Positions 17,725-26,825 are shown, numbered from the stretch's first letter. The stretch: DNA of 64,000 nucleotides from Streptomyces spororaveus (GCF_016755875.1 NZ_BNED01000005.1:372001-436000), one strand, 5' to 3'. Translations and numbers: made by a program. The notes: generated from the sequence alone by a model not told the origin.

Positions 17725-18630
17725 TCACACCGGGCGATGCCGGGCGGCGCGGACGAGGATCCGCAGGGGCGCCGCCAGGCCGTAGCCGATGTCCCGCCGC
17801 AGGGCGGTCACCCCCGCCCGCTCCACGGCGGTCAGCTGGTGCGCCATCAGCTCCGTCATGGTCGCGATGACGGGACGCAGCCCGGGTTCGGCGAGGCCGA
17901 GGATGCCGTGGGTGGCGTCCAGGGCCGTACGGGCACGCCGGCACTCGGCGGCCAGCAGAGCGCGCACGGCCGGGGTGTCGCGGGCCTGTTCCAGGTCGGC
18001 GCGGGTCACCGCATGCTCGTCGAGCCGGGCGCGCGGGATGCAGAGCCGGCCGTCCGCGAGGTCCTCGCGGAGATCGGCGAGGAAGTCCACGCGCTGGGCG
18101 GCGTCGACGAACCTCCGCCAGCCCGCGGCCTGCTCCGGGTCGGGGCCGCCCTGGTACTGCAGTCCGGTGAAGACCAGCACCCCGGGCCACGCGTAGGCGT
18201 CGAGGTAGGCCTGGAAGTCCTCCTCCGCGGCGAAGCCGTCGAAGCCCGCCTCGGCAGTGGCCGCGCCCTTCAGGAAGCGGGAGACCCAGTGCGGGGGCAG
18301 GCCGCGGGCGTCCACCGCGTGCGCGTAGGCCCGCAGAAGCGGGTCGGGGCTGTCCCCGGACGTCAGGGCCGCCTCCACCCGCTCGGACAACGCGGCGAGA
18401 CCGGCCGCCCGTTGCTGCGGGGTACCGGTCTCGGCGACGTCGTCGACCAGGTTCATGAAGGCGAGACCTGCGGCGAGGGCGGGCACCAGCGGCGGCGCGG
18501 CGAGCAGCCGCAGCGCCAGGTACGGGGCGGGCTCGCGGCGGAGCACCCGGCGCGCGGCGTGGGTGTAGTCGTCGCGCAGCCGGGGGCCGGAAATGCCGGC
18601 CCCCGTGAGGGTGGTGCGCCAGCTGGGCAT
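17725..18630 (-). CDS. squalene/phytoene synthase family protein
   Basis: 301 residues. Two Asp-rich motifs of trans-isoprenyl diphosphate synthases are visible: NLVDDVAET near residue 75 and QRVDFLADLREDLADGR near residue 200, with the family Tyr/Gln pattern GLQYQGG before it. Members condense two prenyl diphosphates (phytoene, squalene, hydroxysqualene). No hopanoid or carotenoid genes adjoin, so the product is unknown. Start ATG has AGGAGT 9 bases upstream; a longer frame to 18675 lacks one. Confidence 0.85.
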   Translation of the reverse strand: MPSWRTTLTGAGISGPRLRDDYTHAARRVLRREPAPYLALRLLAAPPLVPALAAGLAFMNLVDDVAETGTPQQRAAGLAALSERVEAALTSGDSPDPLLRAYAHAVDARGLPPHWVSRFLKGAATAEAGFDGFAAEEDFQAYLDAYAWPGVLVFTGLQYQGGPDPEQAAGWRRFVDAAQRVDFLADLREDLADGRLCIPRARLDEHAVTRADLEQARDTPAVRALLAAECRRARTALDATHGILGLAEPGLRPVIATMTELMAHQLTAVERAGVTALRRDIGYGLAAPLRILVRAARHRPV

Positions 18631-18692
18631 CGTGGTCGTACTCCTGAACGCGTCGGTCCGCACGTGCGTACGCACGCACGGGTATGACGATG

Positions 18693-20396
18693 TCAGAACT
18701 TGGTGACCTTCTTGACCTTGCCGTCGACACCGGCGAGCGCATAGCCGCCGCGACCGTACTCGTCGATGAGGTAGGGCCGCATGCAGGGGACCTGGTCCAT
18801 CATCCAGGGCTCGACGACCACATAGGTCATGGTCGGCTTCTCGACGCCCGACTCCTTCTTGGTCTGCTCGAACAGGCTGGGCAGCGCGTCCCAGTTGACC
18901 GCGGCCATGTCGATGAGCGGCTTGCCCTCCCCGACGGTGCCGTCCGGGCCCGTGCGCCGGGCGGCGCCGTCACGGTACTGCCAGGCGTCGACGGTCTCGG
19001 CGCCGGGTGCGGTGGGGATCTTGGCGAGAACGTAGCCCTCGTAGACCTTGAGGTCCACGAAGGTGGTGGTGCCGGTCTTCTCCTTGAGCGCGTCCAGGGC
19101 GATCCGGATGTTCTCCGGGGTGAGCATGCTGCCGCGGGCCGTGCCGGCCTTGGACGCACTCGCCTTCGCAGCGGGGGTGGAAGCCGGGGTACCGCCCGCG
19201 GTGGCAACGGCGGGCCGGGTGGCGCGGGAGTCGGCCGCGTCGTCGTCCCCGGACTTCCCGTCGGGCATCAACTGGACGATCCCGACCACCGCGGCCGCCA
19301 GCACCACGGTCAGCACGGCGCCGATCAGAGCCGGGCGCCTGCGCGCTGCGGGGGCCAGCCCGACGGGCGTGGTGGGAGCCGCGTAGGGGGAAGCGCCCTG
19401 GCCGAACGGCGGCGGGGTGGGCGATCCGTACGGGCCGCCGTACGGGCCGTACTGACCCGGGACGCCGGGCGCGGCCGGTGCGCCCGGCGTGGAGACCGCC
19501 GGTGCGGAGACGGCCGGCGCGGCGCCCGGCGCCCCGTAGCCGGATCCGAAAGCGGCGCTCGCGGCCCGGAGCAGTTGTTCCAGCTGGGCCCCGTCGGGCC
19601 GGGCGGCCGGGTCCCGTACGAGCAGCCGTTCCAGTACGGGTGCCAGCGGGCCGGAGCGCACGGGCGCCGGGATCGGCTCGTCGAGCACGGCGACGACCGT
19701 CGCCAGGCTGGTGGCCCGGCGCAGCGGGTTGGTCCCCTCGGCGGCCACGTAGAGGAGCATGCCGAGCGACCACAGGTCGGAGGCGGCCAGCCCCTCCTCC
19801 CCGCGGACCCGCTCGGGCGCGATGTACTCCGGGGAGCCGATCAGCACGCCGGTCGCGGTGAGTCCGGTGGAGTCGTGCAGCGCGGCGATGCCGAAGTCGG
19901 TCAGCACGGCCGACCCGTCGGGGCGCAGCAACACGTTGGCGGGCTTCACGTCGCGGTGCAGGATCCCCTCGGCGTGGGCGGCGCGCAGCGCGGACAGCAC
20001 GTCGAGGCCGAGCCGCACCACGTCGGCGGGCGGCATGGGGCCGGACTCCAGGCGGTCGTGCAGGGACCCGCCCCGGACCATCTCCATGACGATCCACGGG
20101 TGCCCGTCCGTGCCCTCCGTGGGCTCGACGATGTGGTGGATCGTCACCACGTGGGGGTGGGCGAGACGGGCGAGGGCGCGGGCCTCGCGGACGGCGCGTT
20201 CGCGCATCTGGTCCGCGAGGCCCGGCTGGGCGGCGGCGGTGGCCGGGTCCGGCGGGCGCACCTCCTTGAGCGCGACCTCGCGGTGCAGGGCGATGTCGCG
20301 GGCGCGCCACACCGTACCCATGCCGCCGCTGCCTAGCGGTGCGACCAGCTCGAAACGGCCGTCGATCAGCTGTCTGCCGGCCTCACTCGTATCCAT
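18693..20396 (-). CDS. membrane Ser/Thr protein kinase (PknB type)
   Basis: 567 residues. Kinase domain 15-270: glycine loop LGSGGMGTVW, ATP-binding K44, catalytic HRDVKPAN 147-154, DFG 167-169, APE 193-195. Gly/Pro/Tyr-rich juxtamembrane stretch to 350, one transmembrane helix about 356-377, then about 190 extracellular residues without PASTA repeats, containing a segment AGETVDAWQYRDG-like alpha/beta pattern. Signals from outside to a cytoplasmic kinase; ligand unknown. Upstream of, and likely cotranscribed with, the terpene-synthase-like gene 62 bp below. Confidence 0.93.
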   Translation of the reverse strand: MDTSEAGRQLIDGRFELVAPLGSGGMGTVWRARDIALHREVALKEVRPPDPATAAAQPGLADQMRERAVREARALARLAHPHVVTIHHIVEPTEGTDGHPWIVMEMVRGGSLHDRLESGPMPPADVVRLGLDVLSALRAAHAEGILHRDVKPANVLLRPDGSAVLTDFGIAALHDSTGLTATGVLIGSPEYIAPERVRGEEGLAASDLWSLGMLLYVAAEGTNPLRRATSLATVVAVLDEPIPAPVRSGPLAPVLERLLVRDPAARPDGAQLEQLLRAASAAFGSGYGAPGAAPAVSAPAVSTPGAPAAPGVPGQYGPYGGPYGSPTPPPFGQGASPYAAPTTPVGLAPAARRRPALIGAVLTVVLAAAVVGIVQLMPDGKSGDDDAADSRATRPAVATAGGTPASTPAAKASASKAGTARGSMLTPENIRIALDALKEKTGTTTFVDLKVYEGYVLAKIPTAPGAETVDAWQYRDGAARRTGPDGTVGEGKPLIDMAAVNWDALPSLFEQTKKESGVEKPTMTYVVVEPWMMDQVPCMRPYLIDEYGRGGYALAGVDGKVKKVTKF

Positions 20397-20423
20397 GGGC
20401 GCTCATCGTAGGGGGCGGCCGGC

Positions 20424-22055
20424 TCAGCAGCGCAGGCGGTCCGCCGTGAGCGTCCCCTGGACGGTGGCCAGCGTCCGGTCGTAACAGCCGCCGGGCACCG
20501 CGGACCCGTACAAGCGGTATCGGGTGGAGGTGGTGGCGACCGCGTGCCGCTGGTCGCGCGGGACGTTCGCCGTGTAGGTGGCGTCGCCCGTGTACCGGTC
20601 GTCGAGACGGGAGTTGTCGACGGTCCGGCCGCCGCGCCGGGTGACGGTGTCGGCCCGGTCGCCGAGCGACAGGACGGTGCGCAGCCGGTCGCCGGCGCCG
20701 AGGGTGGTCTCGCCGTCCATCGTGTAGGTGCGGGCGGTCCGGGTGGTGACCGGCCCGCGCGTCACGTCCTCCTCGTCGGTCCAGGTGGCGGCGAGCGCGT
20801 CCTGGTTCTCGCCGTCGGTCCAGCGGTGCACGGAGGTGTTCCGCACGGCGCGCGTGACGGTGGTGGCCACGCGGCCGTGGGAGGTGTTCAGGTGTCCGGC
20901 GACGGTGAGCCGGTGGCCGCCCTCGGTGTCCAGGCGGTGCTGTCCGCCGGGGGCCGCGGGGGTCCAGCGGGAGTGGCCGCCCGGATCGCTCTGCTCGTGC
21001 CGGGTCAGGGCGCCGGTGACGACCGCCCGGGCCTCGTCCTGCCAGAGCAGCAGGTTGGTGGGGGTGCTCCAACCGCTCTGGCCGGCCGGGACCCCGGCCA
21101 CCGAGACCTCGATCCGGTGCGGACGGCCGTCGTTGAGGAGGCCTGCGTAGGGGGTGAGGTCGTAGCGGATCGGCTGGACGTCGAAGGCGCGCGGGCCGGG
21201 GGTGACGTACCAGAGGAAGGGGTTGGACCAGCCGCCCGTCCAGACGGTGGGGAAGGGCGCGGCGATGCCGGCGAGCTGTCCGTCGACCGAGACGCGGACC
21301 TCGCGGTACGGGCCGTCGGCGGCCTTGCAGGAGTACGGGGCCGCGTCCGGGGTGGTCATGTACCAGTACTCCTCGCAGCCGCCGCCCGAGCCGGTGGCGT
21401 ACACCTCGGCGAGGAGGCGCTCCGTGTTGCGCGGGGTGGTGACCGACGGGGAGGTCAGGGGCAGGACGCGGTCGGGGGTGTCGGGGGCCGGGTTGCGGCC
21501 GTCGGCGGCGTAGAAGGTCAGGGTCGCCTTGACGTCGATGACACCGGTGTAGGTGTCGTCGACGACGTTGCCGATGAGCATCTCGACGGGCTGCGGGCGG
21601 GCGAGGGTGTCGCGGTAGCGGGTGACGTCCTTCTCGACGGACCAGGTGATGCCGTCGGGCGAGGGCTGCGGGGTGGAGGTGCGCAGGATCTCGACCCCGC
21701 CGAGGGCGAGGTGGCCGAGGCGGTCGTACTGGCGGCCCTTGACCTTGCCGTCGAGGCGCAGGACCACCTTGGCCCAGCCGGCCGCACCGCAGTCGGCGGG
21801 CGGTGTGTAGCTGCCCCGGTAGGGCGTGAAGTCGCGGAACTGCGCCTCGGCGAGGGTCACCTGGCAGGACCGGGTGGCGGGCCGGGCGACGGGCGGGGCC
21901 GCGGTGAGCGGGTCGTGCCAGTCGGTGCCGAACTCGGCGGGCGGCGGGTCGGCGGCCGGGGTCCCGGCGTACGCGGGTCCCGCGGCGGCCAGGGCGGCGG
22001 CGGTCAGCGCGATCGCGCCGAGCAGGCCGGTGATCCTGTGTCGTCGTCGTCTCAT
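20424..22055 (-). CDS. secreted peptide-N4-asparagine amidase A-like protein
   Basis: 543 residues. Signal peptide to about residue 30 (GPAYAG). The rest matches the PNGase A class (peptide-N4-(N-acetyl-beta-glucosaminyl)asparagine amidase A) seen in plants and fungi: DFTPYRGSYTPP, a duplicated jelly-roll layout with GGVEILRTSTPQPSPDGITW and EEYWYMTT, and GWSNPFLWYVTPGPRAFD. Such enzymes remove N-glycans from glycoproteins, so this may deglycosylate plant or fungal protein in soil. Start is the ATG before the Arg-rich n-region. Alternative start not supported. Confidence 0.82.
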   Translation of the reverse strand: MRRRRHRITGLLGAIALTAAALAAAGPAYAGTPAADPPPAEFGTDWHDPLTAAPPVARPATRSCQVTLAEAQFRDFTPYRGSYTPPADCGAAGWAKVVLRLDGKVKGRQYDRLGHLALGGVEILRTSTPQPSPDGITWSVEKDVTRYRDTLARPQPVEMLIGNVVDDTYTGVIDVKATLTFYAADGRNPAPDTPDRVLPLTSPSVTTPRNTERLLAEVYATGSGGGCEEYWYMTTPDAAPYSCKAADGPYREVRVSVDGQLAGIAAPFPTVWTGGWSNPFLWYVTPGPRAFDVQPIRYDLTPYAGLLNDGRPHRIEVSVAGVPAGQSGWSTPTNLLLWQDEARAVVTGALTRHEQSDPGGHSRWTPAAPGGQHRLDTEGGHRLTVAGHLNTSHGRVATTVTRAVRNTSVHRWTDGENQDALAATWTDEEDVTRGPVTTRTARTYTMDGETTLGAGDRLRTVLSLGDRADTVTRRGGRTVDNSRLDDRYTGDATYTANVPRDQRHAVATTSTRYRLYGSAVPGGCYDRTLATVQGTLTADRLRC

Positions 22056-22191
22056 GGGCCCGCAGTGAAACGCGGCTCGCCGGGGCCGTGCCAGGGCCGG
22101 TGGCGCGGCCCTGGCCGGTTCCGGCCCTCCGGTCGTCCTGATCCGCCGGGTCCGTCCGATCCGTTCGGTCCCGTCGAGGCCCGTGCGGACG

Positions 22192-22671
22192 TCAGCGGGG
22201 CAGGACGACCACGCCGTCGTCGTCCGCGTGGACGGTGTCCCCGGCACGGAAGGTGACGTCGCCGATGGTGACGGGTTCGTCGACCGCGCCGTCGCCGGTC
22301 TTGCCGCTCTTGCGCGGGACCGTGCCGAGCGCCTTGACGCCGAAGTCGAGTCCGCCGAGGGCGACGCTGTCGCGGACCGAGCCGTTGATGATCAGGCCGG
22401 CCCAGCCGTTGGCCTCGGCCGCGCCCGCGATGAGGTCGCCGACGAGGGCGGTACGCGGCGAGCCGCCGCCGTCCACGACGAGGACCGCGCCCTCGCCCGG
22501 CGTGTGCAGGAGGGTGCGCAGCAGCGCGTTGTCCTCGTGGCAGCGCACGGTCCGTACGGGGCCGGCGAAGAGCCGGCGGCCGCCGAACTGGCGGAACCCG
22601 GTGGCGCAGATGGCCAGGGACTCGCCGTACTCGTCGTACAGGTCTGCGGTGGGGACGGGGGTGACACTCAT
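22192..22671 (-). CDS. RraA-family protein (HMG/CHA aldolase-like)
   Basis: 159 residues, the full RraA fold. Visible: [32 protein letters not shown] and GSVRDS, where the Arg-Asp pair binds the divalent metal and pyruvate in 4-hydroxy-4-methyl-2-oxoglutarate/oxaloacetate aldolases. Annotated in many genomes as 'regulator of ribonuclease activity A'; the aldolase or oxaloacetate decarboxylase role is equally likely here. The ATG was chosen by family N-terminus. Confidence 0.92.
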   Translation of the reverse strand: MSVTPVPTADLYDEYGESLAICATGFRQFGGRRLFAGPVRTVRCHEDNALLRTLLHTPGEGAVLVVDGGGSPRTALVGDLIAGAAEANGWAGLIINGSVRDSVALGGLDFGVKALGTVPRKSGKTGDGAVDEPVTIGDVTFRAGDTVHADDDGVVVLPR

Positions 22672-22675
22672 CTGG

Positions 22676-23230
22676 CTACCGGATTCCTCGCTGCTCGTGC
22701 TCGTACGTCGCGGTGGTGCGGCCAGCGTAGTCGGCGGTCGCATGGCCGCTGATCCGCAGGCCCGCGCCGAGGACGAGCACGCCCGCGCACACCGCGAGGA
22801 ACAGGGCCACAGGCACCGGGACGGCCCTGAGCCTGGGGGCGGTCGGGGCCGAGGAGTCGAGCGGCCGCCTGGGCGAGGTGCTAGTCGCCGGTGGCGCTCC
22901 GGAAGTTGGAGCCTGACATCGGCCGGAACCCGACGGGCGGCCGGACGTCGCCGGGCGCGAGCGGGCTCGGTTCGAGGCGTCGGGAGGCGTCGGGAGGCGT
23001 CGGCGCGGATCCGGCCGGCTCGGCCGGCGGCGCCCGGGCGGCCCGGGTCGTCCCGTACGGCGATGCCGATCCGGACGCGCACGGCGTGCACCCGCCCGGC
23101 GGCGGCGTCCTCGCGCAGCAGCCGCTGGGCGGGTCCGAGCTGCCGGCCGAGCAGCCCGCCGAGGGCGTACAGGGACGTGGCGGCCCCGAAGAGGAAGGCG
23201 ATCAGGGGCCGGGGCGGCGGGCGGGCGCGT
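22676..23230 (-). pseudogene. probable frameshifted membrane-protein gene(s)
   Basis: No intact gene covers this stretch, yet high third-position GC and protein-like sequence move between minus-strand frames. One frame reads [20 protein letters not shown] then [20 protein letters not shown] (23210-23080); another carries on to [17 protein letters not shown] and stops at 22881; a third encodes a transmembrane end, [20 protein letters not shown], stopping at 22676 five bases before the RraA start. Best read as a small membrane-protein gene broken by frameshifts, or two overlapping small genes, or sequence errors. No start codon with a ribosome site was found for the first part. Confidence 0.45.
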
Positions 23231-23239
23231 GGGGCCGGG

Positions 23240-23506
23240 TCAGTTGCGGGAGTTGCCGAACAGGATGCGGTACGCGATCAGCAGGACCAGCGAGCCCGCG
23301 ATGGCGGAGCCCCAGGTGGCGAGGTCGAAGAACTCGGTCGTGATGGGCTTGTCCAGGACCTTCGCCGACAGCCAGCCGCCGATGAAGGCTCCGGCGACGC
23401 CGATGAGGGTGGTGCCGATCAGGCCACCGGGATCCCGGCCGGGCAGCAGGACCTTGGCGATGCCCCCGGCCAGCAGTCCCAGGATGATCCAGCTGACGAT
23501 CCCCAT
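23240..23506 (-). CDS. GlsB/YeaQ/YmgE family membrane protein
   Basis: 88 residues with three hydrophobic helices and the family pattern [20 protein letters not shown] then [20 protein letters not shown]. These small 'transglycosylase-associated' proteins are general-stress membrane proteins of unknown mechanism. ATG start; stands alone upstream of the broken region at 22676-23230. Confidence 0.92.
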   Translation of the reverse strand: MGIVSWIILGLLAGGIAKVLLPGRDPGGLIGTTLIGVAGAFIGGWLSAKVLDKPITTEFFDLATWGSAIAGSLVLLIAYRILFGNSRN

Positions 23507-23582
23507 GTCCAGTCACTCCGCTTCAGTCGTTCGGGCGTTCTCCCGGGAGGACGCGCCCGGGGGCGGAACGGTTCTCCGACGC

Positions 23583-24473
23583 TCAGACCGCCACGCGGCC
23601 GACCGGTACGGGAAGCTCGGCGCCCGGGCCGGGACCGGCGCCCGGACCCGCCCCCGCGGCGGGGGTCCGGGTGAGGAGGAGCACCCCGCGTGCCGCCAGG
23701 AAGGCTCCGGCCCCGGCCAGCACCAGTCCCGGCACCCCGCCCTGCAGCCGTTCGCCGAGCAGGACCATGCCGATGGCGGCCGCGGCCAGCGGGTTGGCCA
23801 GGTTCACCACGGCCAGCGGGGCACCGAGTCCGCCGCGGTAGGCCCGCTGCGAGAGCAGCATCCCGCCGACCGCGAACACCATGACGAGCACGGCCACCGC
23901 GACGACCCGGAAGCTGAGCAGCGCTCCGCCGCGACCGGCCGCCACGGCCACCGTCTGGGTCAGGGCGGAGGCCGCCGCGGAGGCCAGCCCTGAGGCGGTC
24001 GCGTGGCGCAGGCCCGAACGCGGGTCCTTGTCCGCGGTCAGCATGAGGATCACCACGAGGGTCGCGCCGGAGACGGCCAGCGCCTCGATCAGCGTGAGGG
24101 TGTCGTCGGGGGCCGGCCCGGAGGCCGGAAGCAGCAGCAGGCCCAGCCCGGCGACGGTGGCCAGGGTGCCGCGCCATTCGGTGGCGGCCACCCGGCGGCC
24201 GGACCTGCGCGCACCCAGTGGGACGGCGGCCACCAGGGTGAGCGCGCCGAGCGGCTGCACCAGCGTGAGGGGGCCGTAGCGCAGGGCCGCGGCGTGCAGC
24301 AGCGCCGCGGCGGCGTTCAGCCCGGCCGACCACCACCAGGCGCCGGAGCCCAGCAGGGCCTTGGCGGTGCGTGCGACGGCGGCCCGGGCGAGCCGTTCCT
24401 GGGCTACGGCGGCGGCCGCGTAGGCCACGGCCGAAGCGAGGCAGAGCCCGACGGCGAGGGCGGTGTCGTTCAT
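23583..24473 (-). CDS. EamA/DMT-type multispanning membrane protein
   Basis: 296 residues with about nine to ten hydrophobic helices in two halves (first starting ALAVGLCLASAVAYAAAAVA, second with VVNLANPLAAAAIGMVLLGE and ending FLAARGVLLL), the arrangement of drug/metabolite transporter superfamily proteins. Substrate unknown. Its ATG overlaps the stop of the PAP2 phosphatase by ATGA, so the two are coupled. Confidence 0.87.
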   Translation of the reverse strand: MNDTALAVGLCLASAVAYAAAAVAQERLARAAVARTAKALLGSGAWWWSAGLNAAAALLHAAALRYGPLTLVQPLGALTLVAAVPLGARRSGRRVAATEWRGTLATVAGLGLLLLPASGPAPDDTLTLIEALAVSGATLVVILMLTADKDPRSGLRHATASGLASAAASALTQTVAVAAGRGGALLSFRVVAVAVLVMVFAVGGMLLSQRAYRGGLGAPLAVVNLANPLAAAAIGMVLLGERLQGGVPGLVLAGAGAFLAARGVLLLTRTPAAGAGPGAGPGPGAELPVPVGRVAV

Positions 24474-25336
24474 TGTCCTGCTCCTACGGCCGCGTCCGCG
24501 CTCCGCGGGCGCGGCAGGCCTCGTACGGGGATGTCCTGTCGGGGTTCCGGGCCCGCCTCCGGGTCCGCACCCCGATCCGGGTGGTGGTCCGGGTCGTGGC
24601 CCGGGTCGCTCGTGCGTGGCTTCGGGATGAGCAGCAGCGCCGCCCAGAGGAGGACCGCGGCCACGACGGCGTCGAGCCAGTAGTGGTTGGCCGTGCCGAC
24701 TATCACGAGGAGGGTCAGCAGCGGGTGCAGCAGCCACAGGAAGCGCCACCGCGAGGAGGTGGCGGCGATCATGCCGAGCGCGAGCATCAGCGCCCAGCCG
24801 AAGTGCAGTGAGGGCATGGCGGCGAACTGGTTCGCGAGGGTGTCCTCGGCCGGTGCGGCCTTGTAGACGGTGGGCCCGTAGACCTGTGCGGTGTCGATGA
24901 GCCGCGCGGCGTCGAGCAGTCGCGGGGGCGCGAGGGGGAAGGCCAGGTGCAGGGCGAGGGCGGCTCCGGTGAGTCCGGCGAGTACGCGGCGCGTCCACAG
25001 GTAGTGGGCGGGGCGTCGGACGTAGAGCCAGATCAGGAAGAGCGCGGTCGCGGGGAAGTGGACGCCGGCGTAGTAGGTGTTCGCCGTGGTGACGAGGGCG
25101 TCCCCGTGCAGCAGCAGCCGCTGTATCGCGCCCTCGCCCGGCAGGTGCAGGAAGCGCTCGGCGTCCCATATTCGCGCCGCGTTGCGGAAGGCCTCTTCGG
25201 TGCGGTCGGTCGAGAGCAGCCGGCCCGCCTTGTAGACGGTGAAGAATCCCGCGACGAGCAGCAGCTCGCGGACGAGTCGGCGGCGCGCGGCTCTCGGTCC
25301 GGCTGCCGGCCCGGCAGGTGTGGTGTGGGAGCTCAT
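24470..25336 (-). CDS. PAP2-type membrane phosphatase/inositol-phosphotransferase-like
   Basis: 288 residues, about six helices. PAP2_3 motifs: FAAMPSLHFGWALMLALG and GTANHYWLDAVVAAV, whose two histidines and Asp form the phosphatase centre. Resembles AurF/inositol-phosphorylceramide-synthase-like lipid phosphatases that act on membrane lipid phosphates. Long Pro/Asp-rich cytoplasmic tail. First gene of the operon with the EamA protein and divergent from the TetR gene, whose operator array lies in the shared promoter, so repression by that regulator is likely. Confidence 0.9.
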   Translation of the reverse strand: MSSHTTPAGPAAGPRAARRRLVRELLLVAGFFTVYKAGRLLSTDRTEEAFRNAARIWDAERFLHLPGEGAIQRLLLHGDALVTTANTYYAGVHFPATALFLIWLYVRRPAHYLWTRRVLAGLTGAALALHLAFPLAPPRLLDAARLIDTAQVYGPTVYKAAPAEDTLANQFAAMPSLHFGWALMLALGMIAATSSRWRFLWLLHPLLTLLVIVGTANHYWLDAVVAAVLLWAALLLIPKPRTSDPGHDPDHHPDRGADPEAGPEPRQDIPVRGLPRPRSADAAVGAGQ

Positions 25337-25380
25337 CCCCCGGTCTCTCTTCCTGTTTACGCGCACAGCGACACGCCAGT

Positions 25381-25422
25381 GTATCGATACATTGGCGTAT
25401 CGATACGCTGGTGTACCGATAC
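25381..25422. promoter_or_regulatory. three phased palindromic operators between PAP2 and TetR genes
   Basis: GTATCGATAC at 25381-25390 and 25397-25406 and GTACCGATAC at 25413-25422, exactly 16 bp apart. Each 10-mer is a palindrome (the third with one mismatch). Placed in the 153-bp divergent promoter, they are very probably binding sites for the adjacent TetR regulator, which would then control both its own gene and the PAP2/EamA operon. Confidence 0.8.
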
Positions 25423-25489
25423 GGTCGCGTTCCCGTACACTTCCGTAGTGGAACCTGCCGTCGAGGCGACCCCGAGGAGAGCCGCATCC

Positions 25490-26122
25490 ATGACGTCGAC
25501 ACCGGCCCCCGCGCGCCGCTCCAAGATCACACCGGAGCGTGAGCAGGAGTTCTACGACGCCGTCCTGGAGCAGCTGCGCGAGCACGGCTACGAGGCGCTG
25601 ACCATGGAGGGCGTGGCCGCCCGGGCCAGCTGCGGGAAGTCGACGCTCTACCGGCAGTGGAAGACCAAGCCCCAGCTCGTCGCCGCCGCGCTGCGCGCGG
25701 GACGCCGCGGCCCCTTCGTCGCCGTGGACACCGGGTCCCTGGCGGGCGATCTGCGCGAGGCGGCCCGGATCGCGGCCGGCACCTCCGGCCGGGACACCCG
25801 GCTGACGCAGGCCCTCGGGCACGCCGTGCTCAGCGACGAGGAGCTCCAGGCCGCACTGCGCGAGGCACTGGTCGAGCCGGAGCTGGCCGCGTTCGCCGAG
25901 ATGGTCGGGCGGGCCGTGGCGCGGGGCGAGATCGCCGCGGACCATCCGGCCGTGGAGTTCCTGCCCGCCCAGCTGATGGGTGTGCTCCGGATCCGCCCGG
26001 TACTGGAAGGGCGGTACGCGGACGCCGACTACCTGGTCCGGTTCGTCGACGCCGTGATGCTCCCGTCCCTGGGCCTCGCGCCTTCCCTCCCCACCGGCCC
26101 CCCGGCCGACCAGGCCCCCTGA
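25490..26122 (+). CDS. TetR/AcrR-family transcriptional regulator
   Basis: 210 residues. N-terminal HTH (EALTMEGVAARASCGKSTLY, residues about 35-60) followed by a helical ligand domain of the TetR_C_16-like class. ATG at 25490 with GAGGAGA 9 bases upstream; an open frame extends upstream to 24947 but has no support. Divergent from the PAP2 operon with phased operators between them. Confidence 0.93.
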   Translation: MTSTPAPARRSKITPEREQEFYDAVLEQLREHGYEALTMEGVAARASCGKSTLYRQWKTKPQLVAAALRAGRRGPFVAVDTGSLAGDLREAARIAAGTSGRDTRLTQALGHAVLSDEELQAALREALVEPELAAFAEMVGRAVARGEIAADHPAVEFLPAQLMGVLRIRPVLEGRYADADYLVRFVDAVMLPSLGLAPSLPTGPPADQAP

Positions 26123-26199
26123 ACCGGCGGGCCGCCGTCCTGATGACCTGACGGCGACCTGCCCGCGCTGCCTCGTGGGGACGGCGGCAGCGCGCCACC

Positions 26200-26249
26200 C
26201 GGACCGGTCGGCGGCCACTCACCCCAGGGGTGGCCGCCGCCCGGTCCGC
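26200..26249. terminator. long bidirectional hairpin
   Basis: GGCGGCCAC (26211-26219) pairs with GTGGCCGCC (26231-26239), extended outward by CGGACCGG / CCGGTCCG. Lies between the convergent TetR and TerD genes. Confidence 0.82.
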
Positions 26250-26282
26250 GCGGCTCGGCACCGGTCCCGGCGGCGGCCGGCC

Positions 26283-26825
26283 TCAGCGGAGCGCGCCCAT
26301 GGTCCGGGCGAACGCCTCCGGGTCGGCCTCGAAGCCGTGCAGGCGCAGGTCGAACGACCAGGCGCCCGAGGCGTCGCGGGTGAACTCGGCGACGGTGGCC
26401 GCGGTGGCGGTGGCCACGTCCGCGAAGTCACCCTGGGCGAGGTCGGTGTGGCCCTCACGGATCCGGAACCCGGTGCCGCCGATGTCGGCGAAGGTCTTGG
26501 TACGGCCCGCGTGGCCGGCCTCGGCGTTCTGGATGACCACGCCGACCACCACCCGGCTCGACCCCGTCGCCATCCGGTCCAGTTCGATGGTCATCACCTC
26601 GTCGAAGCCGAAGCCCTGGCCGGTATGGCTGTCCCGGTTCAAGGTGATGGTTCCGTCGGGCGACCGGCTGCCGAAGTGCACCAGCTGGACGGGCGTCCCG
26701 TGGAGGTCGGCGCCGCCGTAGACCGCGGCGACGATGTCGAGGTCGTTCGCGGGCGTGCCCGCCGGGCTGGGGTCCCACCGCAGCGCGAACTCCACCCTGG
26801 CCAGCCCCTTGCGTACACCGGTCAC
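26283..26825 (-). CDS. TerD-family protein
   Basis: 180 residues, close to the TerD family size. Shows the conserved half RVEFALRWDPSPAGTPANDLD with DLDIVAAVY, and SPDGTITLNRDSHTGQGFGF with DEVMTIELDRM, matching the Asp-rich calcium-binding layout of TerD/TerZ stress proteins. Stand-alone members in Streptomyces are linked to calcium and differentiation. GTG start at 26825 chosen because GGGGGAG sits 7 bases upstream; the longer frame from 26870 is unsupported. Confidence 0.9.
   Translation of the reverse strand: MTGVRKGLARVEFALRWDPSPAGTPANDLDIVAAVYGGADLHGTPVQLVHFGSRSPDGTITLNRDSHTGQGFGFDEVMTIELDRMATGSSRVVVGVVIQNAEAGHAGRTKTFADIGGTGFRIREGHTDLAQGDFADVATATAATVAEFTRDASGAWSFDLRLHGFEADPEAFARTMGALR

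Noticed and set aside
23583..25502. 639-aa fusion of PAP2 and EamA proteins
   Set aside because: The long frame joins two genes in different frames around an ATGA overlap; each has its own start and family boundaries.
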